Part shown: positions 1 to 9,988 of the stretch, piece after piece
Numbering within the stretch: position 1 is the first letter of the stretch
Layout of the letters: each line of letters begins with the position of its first letter
Source: Vibrio cortegadensis
GTDB lineage: Bacteria; Pseudomonadota; Gammaproteobacteria; Enterobacterales; Vibrionaceae
Direction of reading: 5' to 3'
Assembly (NCBI RefSeq): GCF_024347395.1
Contig: NZ_AP025473.1
Coordinates: 1,310,280 to 1,374,279, forward strand
Length of the DNA: 64,000 nt
Program-made: the position numbers and the translations under genes
The notes under the pieces: model-generated
What the model was told of the DNA's origin: nothing
The model's input: only the letters and a program-made list of their open reading frames with translations
Database searches by the model: none

Positions 1-327
1 ATGACTAAACCTTTCCTGACTCATCTCGTTGCTTCTTTCTTTTATCTCACGTCATTGTCTACCACAGCGGCCTCTTTTGGAGACCCTAAACTTGGTAAGA
101 TAAAGTCGCCAAGCTGTGTATTCTGTCATGGACAAAATGGTATCGCGCAGAACAATACTTACCCCAATCTGAACAGCCAAAACCCACAATACCTTTTCAA
201 TGCCATGAAAGCTTATCAAAATGACCAAAGAACGGGCGATTACGCCAGCATGATGAAAACGCAACTTCAACGTCTTAATGATCAAGATCTCAAAGATATT
301 GCGGCTTTCTATTCCTCTCAACCTTGA
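1..327 (+). CDS. Small periplasmic monohaem cytochrome c (class I)
   Basis: A 108-residue exported cytochrome. Residues 1-24 read as a signal peptide. The haem-binding CVFCH motif is at residues 39-43, and Met84 or Met85 is a plausible distal axial ligand. The C-terminal pattern, with alternating Leu and Asp before an Ala-Phe-Tyr helix, is that of the c4/c553 type, which usually shuttles electrons between periplasmic redox partners. The start codon is the first base of the window, but the signal peptide looks complete, so the gene is probably whole. Partners cannot be inferred: the next gene is a convergent efflux operon, and the iodate reductase operon is 44 kb away. Confidence 0.8.
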   Translation: MTKPFLTHLVASFFYLTSLSTTAASFGDPKLGKIKSPSCVFCHGQNGIAQNNTYPNLNSQNPQYLFNAMKAYQNDQRTGDYASMMKTQLQRLNDQDLKDIAAFYSSQP

Positions 328-352
328 TTACATTTCCTTCGTCCCTTAAACG

Positions 353-382
353 AAAAAAGCCCCACCGAATAATCGGTAGGGC
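353..382 (-). terminator. Intrinsic terminator of the efflux operon
   Basis: A 10-bp stem (359-368 with 373-382, one C-A mismatch) and a 4-nt loop. On the minus strand it is followed by six T (complement of 353-358). It lies about 20 bp past the RND gene stop. Confidence 0.8.
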
Positions 383-401
383 TTGGCGGTAAATAATCAA
401 A

Positions 402-3400
402 TTAGCCGGCAGTGGATGGTTTGATTTTATAGAAAATAGCAAATAGCACAGGTACTACAATCAATGTAAGTACCGTAGCAAAGCCAAGACCCGCCATAAT
501 CGTAACAGCCATTGAACCAAAGAACGCATCGAAGACAAGTGGAATCATGCCTAGTACGGTGGTCAATGCTGCCATTGAAACTGGTCGTACACGGCTAACC
601 GCGCTATCAACCACAGCTAAGTAAGGATCCTTCCCACTCTCTAACTCGATATTAATTTGATCTAACAAAACAATACCGTTTTTCAAAATCATTCCACTTA
701 AGCTTAGTAAACCTAAGAAAGCTGTAAAGCTAAATGGTAGATTTGAGCCAAGTAAGCCTACCGATACACCAATAATGGCTAAAGGTACTGTGAACCATAT
801 AACAAGAGGCTTGCGCACCGAGTTAAACAACAGCATCGTAATGATGAACATCAACAAGTAGCCCATTGGTAATGAACCAAACAGAGATGTTTGTGCATCT
901 TTTGAAGACTCGTACTCACCACCCCAGTCAATAACATAGCCATCAGGTAGATGAAGATCTTCGACTTTTGGTTGCACGCGTGCAAATAAGCTCGCCGCGG
1001 TATCATTACCCAAAACATTATGGTCAGCTAATACTGTAAGCGTACGTTTTCTGTCTTGACGCTGAATCAGTGGCTCAGCCCAACTTAACTTAACGCCATC
1101 GATCACTTGTTCTACCGGAATGTAAGTTTGAAGGGTTGGGCTCCAAATTTTTACATTACTTAGCGATTCAAAATCGACACGCTCACTTTCTGGCAAGCGA
1201 GCAACAATCGGCAGCATATGCGTACCATCACGCAACAGCCCGATGGAACTTCCTCCGAAGGACATTTGCAATGTTTCTGACAGATCTTGCTTTGAGATCC
1301 CTAAACGACGCGCTTTAGATTCATTAAACTGTGGAACCAGTTCCTTCGTTCTTTCGCGCCAGTCATGTCGAATGTTTCTAGAACCTGAGTCAGCAGCAAG
1401 AATATCTTCTACTTGAATCGCAATATCACGCAATATTTGTGGATCGGCACCGCTGATCCTTGCTTCAATTTTAGACGCAGGCGAAGGGCCAAACTCCATC
1501 AACTTAAATTGGAATGATGGCTGGTCAAATTTCGTGGCTAACTCTTTATCCAGCAAGTGCAATAGGTCAAACATATGCTCACGATCATTCATTCGCACTT
1601 GTAGCTGACTGTATGCTTCGTAGCTTTTTTCTGGTTGATAGGTTAGTGCAAAACGCTGTAGCCCTTGTCCTGTCGAAGTAGTAACAAATTCAACATTATC
1701 CTGCGCACGAATATAACGCTCGACTTCTTTACTTTGCTTCGATGTTTCACGGATATCAGTACCTTCAGGCATCCACATATCAATGTAGAACATCGGTGTA
1801 TTTGAAGGCGGGAAGAATTGTTGTTTCACTTGTCCAAACCCAATAATGGAGACGACCAGCAATCCAACCATTGAAGCAATGGTAAGCCATCTGAATCGTA
1901 ATGCAAATGTCAGCATGGATTTAAATAGAGTGAATAGCGCCCCTTTATATGGGTCTATTTCTTCATCGCCATCTTGTGGTTTTTCATCTTTAAATAATAG
2001 ATTAGCCAACAGCGGAGTGATGGTTAACGCAGTCACCCAACTTAGGAAAAGCGAATAGCATAGTACCCAGAAAAGATCGCCAAGGAACTCACCTGTCGCA
2101 TCTTCAGACAAACCGATTGGAGCGAACGCAGTAATGGCAATAATCGTTGCACCAAGCAGTGGCCATTGTGTCTGTTTTACGATCTCATTAGCAGCTTGGA
2201 CCTTCGTACGTCCTTTCTTAATGCCGACAAGGATGCCTTCAACAACAACGATAGCATTATCAACCAACATCCCTAGAGCAATAATCAAAGCACCAAGTGA
2301 AATCCTGTGCAGTTCGATATTATTCCACTTCATCAGAATGAAGGTGCCCATTACGGTCAGTAGTAATACCGAACCAATGATGATGCCGCTTCGAAGCCCC
2401 ATAGCAAAAAGCAGAACGATGATCACAATAGCGACAGCTTCAGCTAAGCTGATAACAAAATCTTTAACCGATTGGTCAACTTCCGCCGATTGATTGTAAA
2501 AATAATTTAGCTCTACACCCGCAGGGCGAATGTTTTCAAGTGTTTGAAGCTCTTTGCTAAGCGCATTACCAACTTCAACAACGTTAACCCCTGAACTGAA
2601 TGATATGCCAAGGTTGATCGCTGGTTTACCGTTATAAGTGACGATATTTGACGGCTTTTCTTGAATACCACGTGACACTTCTGCAACGTCTTTTAGGCGA
2701 ATTAAGTTACCGGTATCACGTCCGTGAATGATCAGCTCTTCTAATTCTTCAACCGTGCTCATGCTGCCATTTGGTCGAATGGTAAGTTTTTGTCCATTGA
2801 GCATGACTTCACCAGCAGATTGAACACTATTTTGCTGATTCAATAAATTGTTCACGATGGACATGTCTAAATTGACCGCGGCAAGCTTCTCTAATGAGAT
2901 CTCAACGAAAAGCTGCTCTTGTTGATCACCAGCTATACTCACTTTACCCACGCCCTCGACAAGTTCGATTTCGCGCGTTAGGTAATCGGCATATTGCTTA
3001 AGTTCAACATAGTCAAAGTCATCGCCCGTTAGCATGATCATCACGCCGTAAACATCACCAAAATCATCCATGACTTGTACAGAAGTGACACCAGATGGCA
3101 ATGCAGGTCGAAGATCGTTGACCTTACGACGCATTTCATCCCAAATTTGAGGAAGTTCGTCTGGGCCATACTCCATCTTCATGCTCACCATCATTTGTGA
3201 CATGCCGTTTGATGACGTTGATGTAATTTTATCTATGTACGGCAACTGACGGATCGCTTTTTCTAGCGGATATGTCAGCTCTTCTTCTACCTCTTGGGAC
3301 GTTGCTCCCGGGTAGTTTGCAATGATCATTGCGTCTTTAATGGTAAATGCTGGATCTTCTAAACGACCTAGATCTGAAAATGAAACCACACCACCAATCG

Positions 3401-3464
3401 CTAATATAACGATAAATAACCAACTGATTACTTTGTTACGAATCGAGTACTCTGCGATAGTCAT
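402..3464 (-). CDS. RND-family efflux pump, inner-membrane permease
   Basis: A 1020-residue proton-driven RND transporter (AcrB/HAE-like) that would export drugs, detergents or other amphiphiles through a tripartite envelope complex. A first membrane segment at about residues 10-30 is followed by a large periplasmic loop, then a bundle starting near residue 335, the usual two-fold repeat. The TM4 proton-relay motif reads GMLVDNAIVVVEG at residues 398-410, so Asp402 is kept but the second Asp of AcrB is Asn403, as in several three-gene RND systems. Its ATG overlaps the upstream adaptor stop by four bases (ATGA). It is third in an adaptor-adaptor-pump operon with no outer-membrane channel gene, so a TolC encoded elsewhere is presumably used. 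Confidence 0.93.
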   Translation of the reverse strand: MTIAEYSIRNKVISWLFIVILAIGGVVSFSDLGRLEDPAFTIKDAMIIANYPGATSQEVEEELTYPLEKAIRQLPYIDKITSTSSNGMSQMMVSMKMEYGPDELPQIWDEMRRKVNDLRPALPSGVTSVQVMDDFGDVYGVMIMLTGDDFDYVELKQYADYLTREIELVEGVGKVSIAGDQQEQLFVEISLEKLAAVNLDMSIVNNLLNQQNSVQSAGEVMLNGQKLTIRPNGSMSTVEELEELIIHGRDTGNLIRLKDVAEVSRGIQEKPSNIVTYNGKPAINLGISFSSGVNVVEVGNALSKELQTLENIRPAGVELNYFYNQSAEVDQSVKDFVISLAEAVAIVIIVLLFAMGLRSGIIIGSVLLLTVMGTFILMKWNNIELHRISLGALIIALGMLVDNAIVVVEGILVGIKKGRTKVQAANEIVKQTQWPLLGATIIAITAFAPIGLSEDATGEFLGDLFWVLCYSLFLSWVTALTITPLLANLLFKDEKPQDGDEEIDPYKGALFTLFKSMLTFALRFRWLTIASMVGLLVVSIIGFGQVKQQFFPPSNTPMFYIDMWMPEGTDIRETSKQSKEVERYIRAQDNVEFVTTSTGQGLQRFALTYQPEKSYEAYSQLQVRMNDREHMFDLLHLLDKELATKFDQPSFQFKLMEFGPSPASKIEARISGADPQILRDIAIQVEDILAADSGSRNIRHDWRERTKELVPQFNESKARRLGISKQDLSETLQMSFGGSSIGLLRDGTHMLPIVARLPESERVDFESLSNVKIWSPTLQTYIPVEQVIDGVKLSWAEPLIQRQDRKRTLTVLADHNVLGNDTAASLFARVQPKVEDLHLPDGYVIDWGGEYESSKDAQTSLFGSLPMGYLLMFIITMLLFNSVRKPLVIWFTVPLAIIGVSVGLLGSNLPFSFTAFLGLLSLSGMILKNGIVLLDQINIELESGKDPYLAVVDSAVSRVRPVSMAALTTVLGMIPLVFDAFFGSMAVTIMAGLGFATVLTLIVVPVLFAIFYKIKPSTAG

Positions 3465-4531
3465 TGAGCAGCTCCTTTTAATTCCATGCCTTGACGAAGT
3501 TTTCTTAGATTAGACGTCACTAATACGTCTCCTTGAGTAATGCCAGATTCAACAATGACACCCTGACTGGTCGTTTCTTCAACGCCAACTTTCACTTTTT
3601 CAACCGCTCCATTGACCATTTTCCAGACAAAGAACTCACCCTCTTCTCTCCCTGCATCCAATGCTGTCATCGGCAACTGATATCCCTGAACAGTACTCAA
3701 GCCCGCTTTCATCATATCGACAGTGACAGTTGCACTTGTTCCAGGCATGATCATCTGGGAAACTTGCGGCATTTGTAGCCAAAATTCATAAGTTTGGGAC
3801 TGAGGATGTAACTCACTCGTGTGCTCTAAATATTTCATCGGATAAGCTTGGTCAACCCCTGAGAATCGAACGCTAGGTTGATAGCTTTCTGAATTAACTT
3901 CTGGGTTTAGCATCGCCAAAACGCTGTCTGAAATTTGAATGCGTACGTAAACCGTGTCGTTTTTATATAGAGTAGCGACCACTTCACCTGCTGCTGTATT
4001 TTCAAAATTGTCTTTTGGAACGTCAGACACTAATCCATCAAATGGCGCACGTAGTTGTGTGTATTTGATGGCCATTTCCGCCGCTTTCAAGTTTGCAGAC
4101 ATCAATTTATAGTTCGCAGTCAATTCATCTAGTTCAGCTTTTGAGACCATCTCATTACGGTATAAGTCGTTGCCACGCTTCAGTTGGCGACTTGCTAGGT
4201 TTAATTGAGATTTCGCATCTTTTAGATTCTGCTTCGCTTTTTGATCGTCTAAAGTCGCAATCACTTGACCTTTTTTAACAAGTTGCCCAGGTTGAACAGC
4301 AACTTGATTGATTTCTCCTTCAATACGGAAGGATAAAGACGTTAACTCGGCCGCAACTACTTGACCGTTAAAGCTGCGATACTGGCTCTCTAAAGGTGCA
4401 TCGACGGTTAGCGTTGAAACTTGTAATAGAGGTGACGGAGCAACAACATCTGCATCTGAACAACCTTGAAGGCCAGTCAGTGCCAACATTAATACAGATA
4501 ATGAACCTATTTTTTTCACGTTATACGACAT
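3461..4531 (-). CDS. RND efflux membrane-fusion lipoprotein (second adaptor)
   Basis: A periplasmic adaptor of the HlyD/AcrA family. The start at 4531 is chosen because an AAGGTGG ribosome site precedes it and because it puts a lipoprotein signal (lipobox LQGC) directly at the N-terminus; the longer ORF begins at 4555. The body has the family order: beta-barrel/lipoyl strands with a VQPGQLVKKGQVIATLD lipoyl half-motif, a coiled-coil hairpin (about residues 90-155), then the second lipoyl half (QLRAPFDGLVS). The ATG shares one base with the upstream adaptor stop (TAATG), implying translational coupling. The two adaptors differ clearly in sequence, so this is not a recent duplication. Confidence 0.9.
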   Translation of the reverse strand: MSYNVKKIGSLSVLMLALTGLQGCSDADVVAPSPLLQVSTLTVDAPLESQYRSFNGQVVAAELTSLSFRIEGEINQVAVQPGQLVKKGQVIATLDDQKAKQNLKDAKSQLNLASRQLKRGNDLYRNEMVSKAELDELTANYKLMSANLKAAEMAIKYTQLRAPFDGLVSDVPKDNFENTAAGEVVATLYKNDTVYVRIQISDSVLAMLNPEVNSESYQPSVRFSGVDQAYPMKYLEHTSELHPQSQTYEFWLQMPQVSQMIMPGTSATVTVDMMKAGLSTVQGYQLPMTALDAGREEGEFFVWKMVNGAVEKVKVGVEETTSQGVIVESGITQGDVLVTSNLRKLRQGMELKGAAQ

Positions 4532-5607
4532 TAGATTCCACCTTCTCGTTGCCATACTTTCACTTGCTGTCCTTCCGAAATGTCACTAACGCCAGCAACG
4601 ACGATGAGGTCACCCTGCTTCAAGCCATCTAATACGTAACCTTCGTCATCAAGCATCACTTGGGTCTTTTCAACTTGCTTGCTTTCACTATCAAAAAGCC
4701 AAAGTGTTCCTTTATCACTGTTTTTCGTGATCCACGCCGAATCCATAATCTTGAACCCTGAGCTTCTTTCACTATTCACTACTTGCACTTGCCCAGTCAT
4801 GCCAGACAACAGGTTAATACCTTCAGGCTTAGTGATGCTAACAACCGCGGTATAGCTGTTTGTATCTTGATCGGCCTGAGTAGAGATCTCTTTGAAATTT
4901 GCAGGGATAAGGTGGGTCAAATGGCTATCCATTCGAACAAAAAGCTGCGTCTTTTTAATTGCGGATAAACCATTCTTTTCTACGTATTTCACCGGAATGC
5001 TGAACGTCACGTCCATCTTTACATTATTGATGAGGTTCAACACCACTTGCTTAGGCGCAACAAGTTCATGTGCTTTGCTGAAATCAAGTGATACAACACC
5101 ATCAAAAGGAGCAGAAATTGCCGTGTAACTCAAATCTGTTTTCGCTTGCTCAAGGGACACTAAAGCAGCCTGGTAAGACGTTTCTGTTTGGTCAAAAGAA
5201 TCGGTACTGATCAACTTCTTTCTGTACAGTTTCTCCGCTCTGTCGAATCGAGTTTTAGCCAGATCAAACTGAGCTTGTTTCGCATCTAGCGCAATTTGGT
5301 AGTCCGTAGGATCAAGCTGTGCTAACACCTGCCCTTTCTCAACTATCTCACCCATTCTTACTGGCACTGACTCAATTTCACCAGCGACTTGAAACGATAA
5401 TTCTGCGCGCTCAGTGGCACCAATTTTCGCTAAGAAATTATCCGTATGCTGGCTAGATAGATCTGGAACCGTGATGAGTTTCACTGGCTTAATAATATTC
5501 TTTTGTGGTTCTGAGTTTGCTTGATTGCAGCCAACCATAAAAAAACTCAGAGCAATCACTGCCGTCAATTTCAGCTGACTACTAAATAACGATGGGGAGT
5601 TAATCAT
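4531..5607 (-). CDS. RND efflux membrane-fusion lipoprotein (first adaptor)
   Basis: First gene of the three-gene efflux operon and a second HlyD/AcrA-family adaptor. The start at 5607 gives a clean lipoprotein signal ending in MVGC; the ORF open to 5688 adds only a non-signal extension. Lipoyl half-motifs (VRMGEIVEKGQVLAQLD and AISAPFDGVVS) flank a coiled-coil hairpin with the usual RAEKLYRKKLIS pattern. With its partner it would link the RND pump to an outer-membrane channel. Two non-identical adaptors followed by one pump is the arrangement of Pseudomonas TriABC, where both adaptors are needed. The 5608-5763 interval carries the divergent promoter region shared with the tetR gene. Confidence 0.9.
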   Translation of the reverse strand: MINSPSLFSSQLKLTAVIALSFFMVGCNQANSEPQKNIIKPVKLITVPDLSSQHTDNFLAKIGATERAELSFQVAGEIESVPVRMGEIVEKGQVLAQLDPTDYQIALDAKQAQFDLAKTRFDRAEKLYRKKLISTDSFDQTETSYQAALVSLEQAKTDLSYTAISAPFDGVVSLDFSKAHELVAPKQVVLNLINNVKMDVTFSIPVKYVEKNGLSAIKKTQLFVRMDSHLTHLIPANFKEISTQADQDTNSYTAVVSITKPEGINLLSGMTGQVQVVNSERSSGFKIMDSAWITKNSDKGTLWLFDSESKQVEKTQVMLDDEGYVLDGLKQGDLIVVAGVSDISEGQQVKVWQREGGI

Positions 5608-5634
5608 AACGAAATCCAATACGTTCAGGTTTAT

Positions 5635-5653
5635 TATACATGCGGGCAGTATA
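5635..5653. promoter_or_regulatory. Candidate TetR operator between efflux operon and its regulator
   Basis: An imperfect inverted repeat, TATAC-ATGC with GCA-GTATA (one base of asymmetry), in the divergent intergenic region about 28 bp upstream of the efflux operon start. TetR-family repressors usually bind such short palindromes beside their own gene. The assignment is by position and symmetry only. Confidence 0.4.
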
Positions 5654-5763
5654 TAGTTATTTATGTTCAGATCAAGTATACTTTCCACCTGTGCAGTAAT
5701 TATTTTTATGAAAAATATTGTGAAATCTGATAAAAAGACAGCTTAGATGATAAGAAGGTTCGT

Positions 5764-6501
5764 ATGACGGAAAGAAAACAAGGTCGCCGCTGTGCTCTGG
5801 CGGCAGAAGAGACAAAGCATCAAATCATTACCGTTGCCGCTCAAATGTTTTGTGAGCTCGGGTATGAGCGTGTTTCACTAAGAAATATCAGTGAGAAAGC
5901 TGGCGTTTCACACAGTTTGATCCGTCATCATTTTGGCAGCAAAGAGAACATTTGGTACTCCATTAGTGACTCTTTACATGAGTATATGCTGGCGTATATG
6001 AAGCATATTCTTCAAGAAATGCCACAAGGATTGACCGCAAATACAACGCTCTATCTATTTATAACTAGAATGCAAGCACACATGCTCATTAGAAAAGAGC
6101 CAATCCAGTTTATCGCTGATGCTGTGAGGCAGGCCGGAGAGCTATTAGACTACTTTATTGATAGCGTGGGTGAAATTGAAGCGGTGGTGTATAAGCTTGA
6201 GGCTGACTATAACCGAGATTTTCCGGAAACGCCGATCCGCATAGAAGAGATAAAGTGGCAATCCATCATGTCTGCGCACGCCGCTGCGAGTCTCACTCCA
6301 TTCATGAAAGAGACTTGGGCCAACGAAACAACTTGTGAGTCACAATGTTTACTTAATCACTGGCAGATTTTTAATCAAAGTATGGTTAGAAAACTCCATA
6401 TTGCCCCGCAAGATGAACTGAAACCGACCTCACTTAATGAGATAGTTTATGAAGTAGAATGCAAGATGAACTGTAACCGAAAATCGGACTTATCCGAGTG
6501 A
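5764..6501 (+). CDS. TetR/AcrR-family transcriptional regulator
   Basis: A 245-residue one-component repressor. Residues about 16-62 form the TetR helix-turn-helix (AAQMFCELGYERVSLRNIS then AGVSHSLIRHHFGSKENIWY), including the family's F-x-S-K-E end. The C-terminal ligand domain is diverged and not assignable. It starts at an ATG preceded by AAGAAGG. It is transcribed divergently from the efflux operon, the standard layout for a local repressor that is released by a pump substrate, so the efflux genes are the likely target (inference). Confidence 0.88.
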   Translation: MTERKQGRRCALAAEETKHQIITVAAQMFCELGYERVSLRNISEKAGVSHSLIRHHFGSKENIWYSISDSLHEYMLAYMKHILQEMPQGLTANTTLYLFITRMQAHMLIRKEPIQFIADAVRQAGELLDYFIDSVGEIEAVVYKLEADYNRDFPETPIRIEEIKWQSIMSAHAAASLTPFMKETWANETTCESQCLLNHWQIFNQSMVRKLHIAPQDELKPTSLNEIVYEVECKMNCNRKSDLSE

Positions 6502-6645
6502 TTTTCGATAAAATGGCACCACGAGAGGTTCAAGGATAATCTTGCTTCCCAGCGACCGACTAAGACGTTAATACCAATGTGAAGACAGTAACTTATGGAA
6601 AGGCTGAATGGGAATCAAAACATAGCCCAAGAGCCTTACATAAAC

Positions 6646-9126
6646 CTAGCATTCAATACTATGTGTCTCATGCAGATATTGTTGCTCAAACTTTTTGATA
6701 TCAATCGCTGGAGACCAGTAATAACCTTGTCCGACTTTACCTCCGAGCCGTTTTATCACAGTAAGCTCTTTGTGCGTCTCAATTCCTTCGATGACAACTT
6801 CAGCGCCAAAAACATCCGCCATATTCAGTAGTATTCGGACAATTTTTTGATTCGTCACATTATTTTCTATCGACTTCACAAACATCATGTCTATTTTTAC
6901 TTCATCAATATTCAATTGGCTTAGATAAGCCATTGATGAATAGCCTGTACCGAAATCATCAATTGAGATAGCGAAGCCCAATTGTTTAATGTCACAGACA
7001 CGTTTAATAAGCTCACTGGAGTTCTCTAACTCTTGAGATTCAGTAATTTCGAAAGTGATATAATGAGCATCGACTGAAAACTCATCTCTTTTGAATTGCA
7101 AAAAATCGATAAAATCCTTTTGTCGAAGATCAAGAACCGAAATATTGATAGACAGTTGAATGTCGACTCTTCGCATTGCAACCCAAGCAAACATTTTTTC
7201 AATTGCGATACGAGTGAGGCTATGAATTAGACCACTTTGCTCAGCAATTGGAATGAATTCACTCGGTGGTATCATGCCCAAAGAAGGGTGCGTCCAACGC
7301 ATCAAGGCTTCACCACCAACAACGATATTCGTGTGCAGATCAAATTTTGGTTGAATATAGATATCGATTTTTTGATCGTATATCGCCAGCCTAAGATCAT
7401 GCAAAATTCTTACATGACTCTCTATCTTTTCAGTCATTTTTTCGTTGAATTGCCGCCATTTTAAACCACTTTTCTGAGCCTCTAGCAATGCCATATAAGC
7501 CTTTTGATGGAGGCTTGAAATACCATCATCTCCATCACTCAGATTCGCACTCGCAGCCCTAAGATATAAGTCTGAAAAATATATACTGCTCGCTAATTGC
7601 TTTTGCCAAATATGAAGCACCTTTTCTATTTGCGTTTCGGTGTTCTCGTCATCAGTTACAAAAATTAAAGTCTGCTGTGGAGGAATACACACACCAAAAT
7701 GTTCCTGATCTAAACTCATGCTCAGCTGCCAAGGTAATTCAGAGATTGGTTTGGCTACTTTAGATAACAACGTGTTAGTTTCAACTGTGACGATTTCATT
7801 ACCCAATGTACTAATGAGATGATCTAATCCTTCGACATAAATTAAAATCAACTTGACTCGTTTTATATCGATGCCACGAGCAATGAACTGATCATTCAGA
7901 ACATATTGATAGAAATGCTGATTGGGCATATTCAACGTTTGATCAATCAAGCGGTGCTGTTTGTCTTGGTGTTCTTGATATTGTAATCGCTTCGCAAGCC
8001 CTACCGATAGCAGATATAACTCAGCTAACACACCAAGCATAAAACTGTGTAAGGTCACTATATTCTGTGGTAACACATTCGCATAAGTAAGAAATCCACC
8101 CGCAGCCCCGACAAAGGTACACACCCAAGAAAGTAGATAAAACAGTGCTGGAGAATATTTCTGTTTCAACGCGATGATAGCAGTACTGATACATATATAA
8201 CTGACAACGACAATAAGAACCGAGGTGACATACATCCGTTGCAATTCAGCAATTTGAAAGCTTACCACCAGCAGAATAATGAAAAACCACGAACTTTTTC
8301 CAATAAGCTTTCCTAACGTCGGTCTAAATTTTTTGATATCTAGATAATGGAAACCAAACCGTAATACGCACCAAAGCATCAATAGGTGAAAAACACCCAT
8401 ATGAGTGCCTAACCATCGGCAAAATACATCAGGGAAAATTAAATAGCCAAAACCATGTAACGGTGCAAATTGAAGAAACATACAAAGTTGCAGCAGTAAG
8501 TACCATCCATATTGCGAACTATGTCGATTTAGAGAAAATATAAAGCCATTATAAACCGCTAACGCAAGGAACATCCCTATAACGCCACCCCAAAGAAACA
8601 GTGTATTCATGTGCTGACGGGCGAACTCAGGTTCATCCATTAAAACCAAAGGCATAATGGCAGGACCATCACTTTGCTTTTTTATCAGCAATGTGAGTTG
8701 CTCATCGTCTTGAATTGTAAACTCAAAATTTACGCCCTTATACGGTTCATTCGTCATAGGCCTATCGAGAATTCCGAGCGACTCAGCCTTTATCAGCGTC
8801 GTATCTTTAAATAGATAGAAATCTAAATGCTGCAATAGGTGGCTTTGAGAAAGCAATACTAGATTTTTAGGCCGCTTAAGCTGTGAAGCAGACAGTTGGA
8901 TTCGATACCAATACGTATCGGCATTTGGAGAGGTGGAATGTTGGTATGAGGCCGTATCAAAATTTGCATTTTCGAGCATGTATTCAGCTGAGTTTGAATC
9001 AATATCAAGAGCAGTATCTAAAGGCGACGTTAAATTTTGTTGTTCAAATCTGTCATCTATATTCAATTCAGACGCAGTTAAAGAGCCACTAAATATTAGA
9101 AAGCAAATCCATAATGATCTAAACAT
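6646..9126 (-). CDS. 7TMR-DISM membrane sensor with EAL c-di-GMP phosphodiesterase
   Basis: A membrane phosphodiesterase that would hydrolyse c-di-GMP to pGpG. The start at 9126 opens directly on a signal peptide ending TASE, with GGAGG 13 nt upstream; the frame is open to 9213. Order: a periplasmic 7TMR-DISMED2-like beta domain (YWYRIQLS...), about seven membrane segments (roughly residues 180-380), a diverged GGDEF-like region with no GGDEF motif, then an EAL domain. The catalytic set looks intact: the EAL motif in GGEALMRW, SINIS, FEITES, DDFGTGYSS, VKIDMMF, EGIET and QGYYWSP. It is probably an active enzyme gated by an extracellular ligand, perhaps a carbohydrate. It is monocistronic and convergent with the tetR gene. 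Confidence 0.9.
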   Translation of the reverse strand: MFRSLWICFLIFSGSLTASELNIDDRFEQQNLTSPLDTALDIDSNSAEYMLENANFDTASYQHSTSPNADTYWYRIQLSASQLKRPKNLVLLSQSHLLQHLDFYLFKDTTLIKAESLGILDRPMTNEPYKGVNFEFTIQDDEQLTLLIKKQSDGPAIMPLVLMDEPEFARQHMNTLFLWGGVIGMFLALAVYNGFIFSLNRHSSQYGWYLLLQLCMFLQFAPLHGFGYLIFPDVFCRWLGTHMGVFHLLMLWCVLRFGFHYLDIKKFRPTLGKLIGKSSWFFIILLVVSFQIAELQRMYVTSVLIVVVSYICISTAIIALKQKYSPALFYLLSWVCTFVGAAGGFLTYANVLPQNIVTLHSFMLGVLAELYLLSVGLAKRLQYQEHQDKQHRLIDQTLNMPNQHFYQYVLNDQFIARGIDIKRVKLILIYVEGLDHLISTLGNEIVTVETNTLLSKVAKPISELPWQLSMSLDQEHFGVCIPPQQTLIFVTDDENTETQIEKVLHIWQKQLASSIYFSDLYLRAASANLSDGDDGISSLHQKAYMALLEAQKSGLKWRQFNEKMTEKIESHVRILHDLRLAIYDQKIDIYIQPKFDLHTNIVVGGEALMRWTHPSLGMIPPSEFIPIAEQSGLIHSLTRIAIEKMFAWVAMRRVDIQLSINISVLDLRQKDFIDFLQFKRDEFSVDAHYITFEITESQELENSSELIKRVCDIKQLGFAISIDDFGTGYSSMAYLSQLNIDEVKIDMMFVKSIENNVTNQKIVRILLNMADVFGAEVVIEGIETHKELTVIKRLGGKVGQGYYWSPAIDIKKFEQQYLHETHSIEC

Positions 9127-9508
9127 AAGTGAACGAATGCCTCCTTGGCCTACTCCACGAATATGCAACTGAAATTCACGTGAGTGGCTCGTCACTTTAG
9201 TAGCAAGTGACAATACGTTGAATATTATGCCCTGCTAAAATGATATGCCACTTTACGTATATTTCAAATAATGTCGCTTGAATCTGTTGTTCACCGTCAT
9301 AAATATGAAAAAACATTTAACTCCTGTGCCAACACGCAAAAAGTGACCATTACGTTCAATTATAAGTGAGCCGTAATTTGTTAGGTTTGGTATGATATTT
9401 AATGGTACTAATTATTATGTATATATTTCTTTATGTAGAAATATCAGGCTTTTATATAACTAAAGTCAAATTACAAACCAATCAATTTATCAGCTTGGAA
9501 TATAAATA

Positions 9509-9940
9509 ATGGCACGCAATAAAGATAAAAAAAGTGGTAAAGGATCCGCTGGGCAAAATAGAAAGCAAAGTGAAGATTTTCTTGTCAAATATCAACAAAA
9601 ATCGGACGTCACGATGACTGATTCCGGCTTAATGTATCGCGTGATTGAAGCTACGAATGAACGCAAACCAACAATGGATGATAGTGTTGAGGTTCATCAA
9701 AGAATTCTGTTAACTGACGGGAAAATTATCGCAGATACATACAAGACCAACAGCCCAGAAAAATTTAGTGTGGAAGAAGCAATAGACGGTTTAACCGAAG
9801 GACTACAATACATGACATTAGGTTCTCGCTATGAATTTGTAATCCCGCCAGATTTGGCGTGGGGGAAAAAGGGAAATCGCAGTAGCATTGGACCGAATGC
9901 TGTTTTAACTATCGATATCCGCTTATTGGATATATTTTAA
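9509..9940 (+). CDS. FKBP-type peptidyl-prolyl cis-trans isomerase
   Basis: A 143-residue single-domain FKBP that would catalyse proline cis-trans isomerisation during folding. A basic, Lys-rich, probably disordered stretch (residues 1-30) leads into the FKBP fold (about 38-143), with family landmarks GLMYRVIE, the TDGKIIADTY strand, the VEEAIDGLTEGLQYMTLGSRYEFVIPPDLAWG helix-strand segment and a closing LTIDIRLLDI. No signal peptide is seen, so it should be cytoplasmic. It is shorter than FkpA or FklB because the dimerisation region is missing. The upstream 295 bp (9214-9508) is AT-rich with no recognisable gene. Confidence 0.85.
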   Translation: MARNKDKKSGKGSAGQNRKQSEDFLVKYQQKSDVTMTDSGLMYRVIEATNERKPTMDDSVEVHQRILLTDGKIIADTYKTNSPEKFSVEEAIDGLTEGLQYMTLGSRYEFVIPPDLAWGKKGNRSSIGPNAVLTIDIRLLDIF

Positions 9941-9963
9941 TCCACTGGTGGATATAACGAAAC

Positions 9964-9988
9964 GGCTTTGTTTTCACCAGACAAAGCC
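9964..9988 (+). terminator. Hairpin after the FKBP gene
   Basis: A perfect 8-bp inverted repeat (GGCTTTGT, 9-nt loop, ACAAAGCC) 24 bp after the FKBP stop. There is no clear U-run, so it may be a weak or factor-assisted terminator. Confidence 0.4.
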
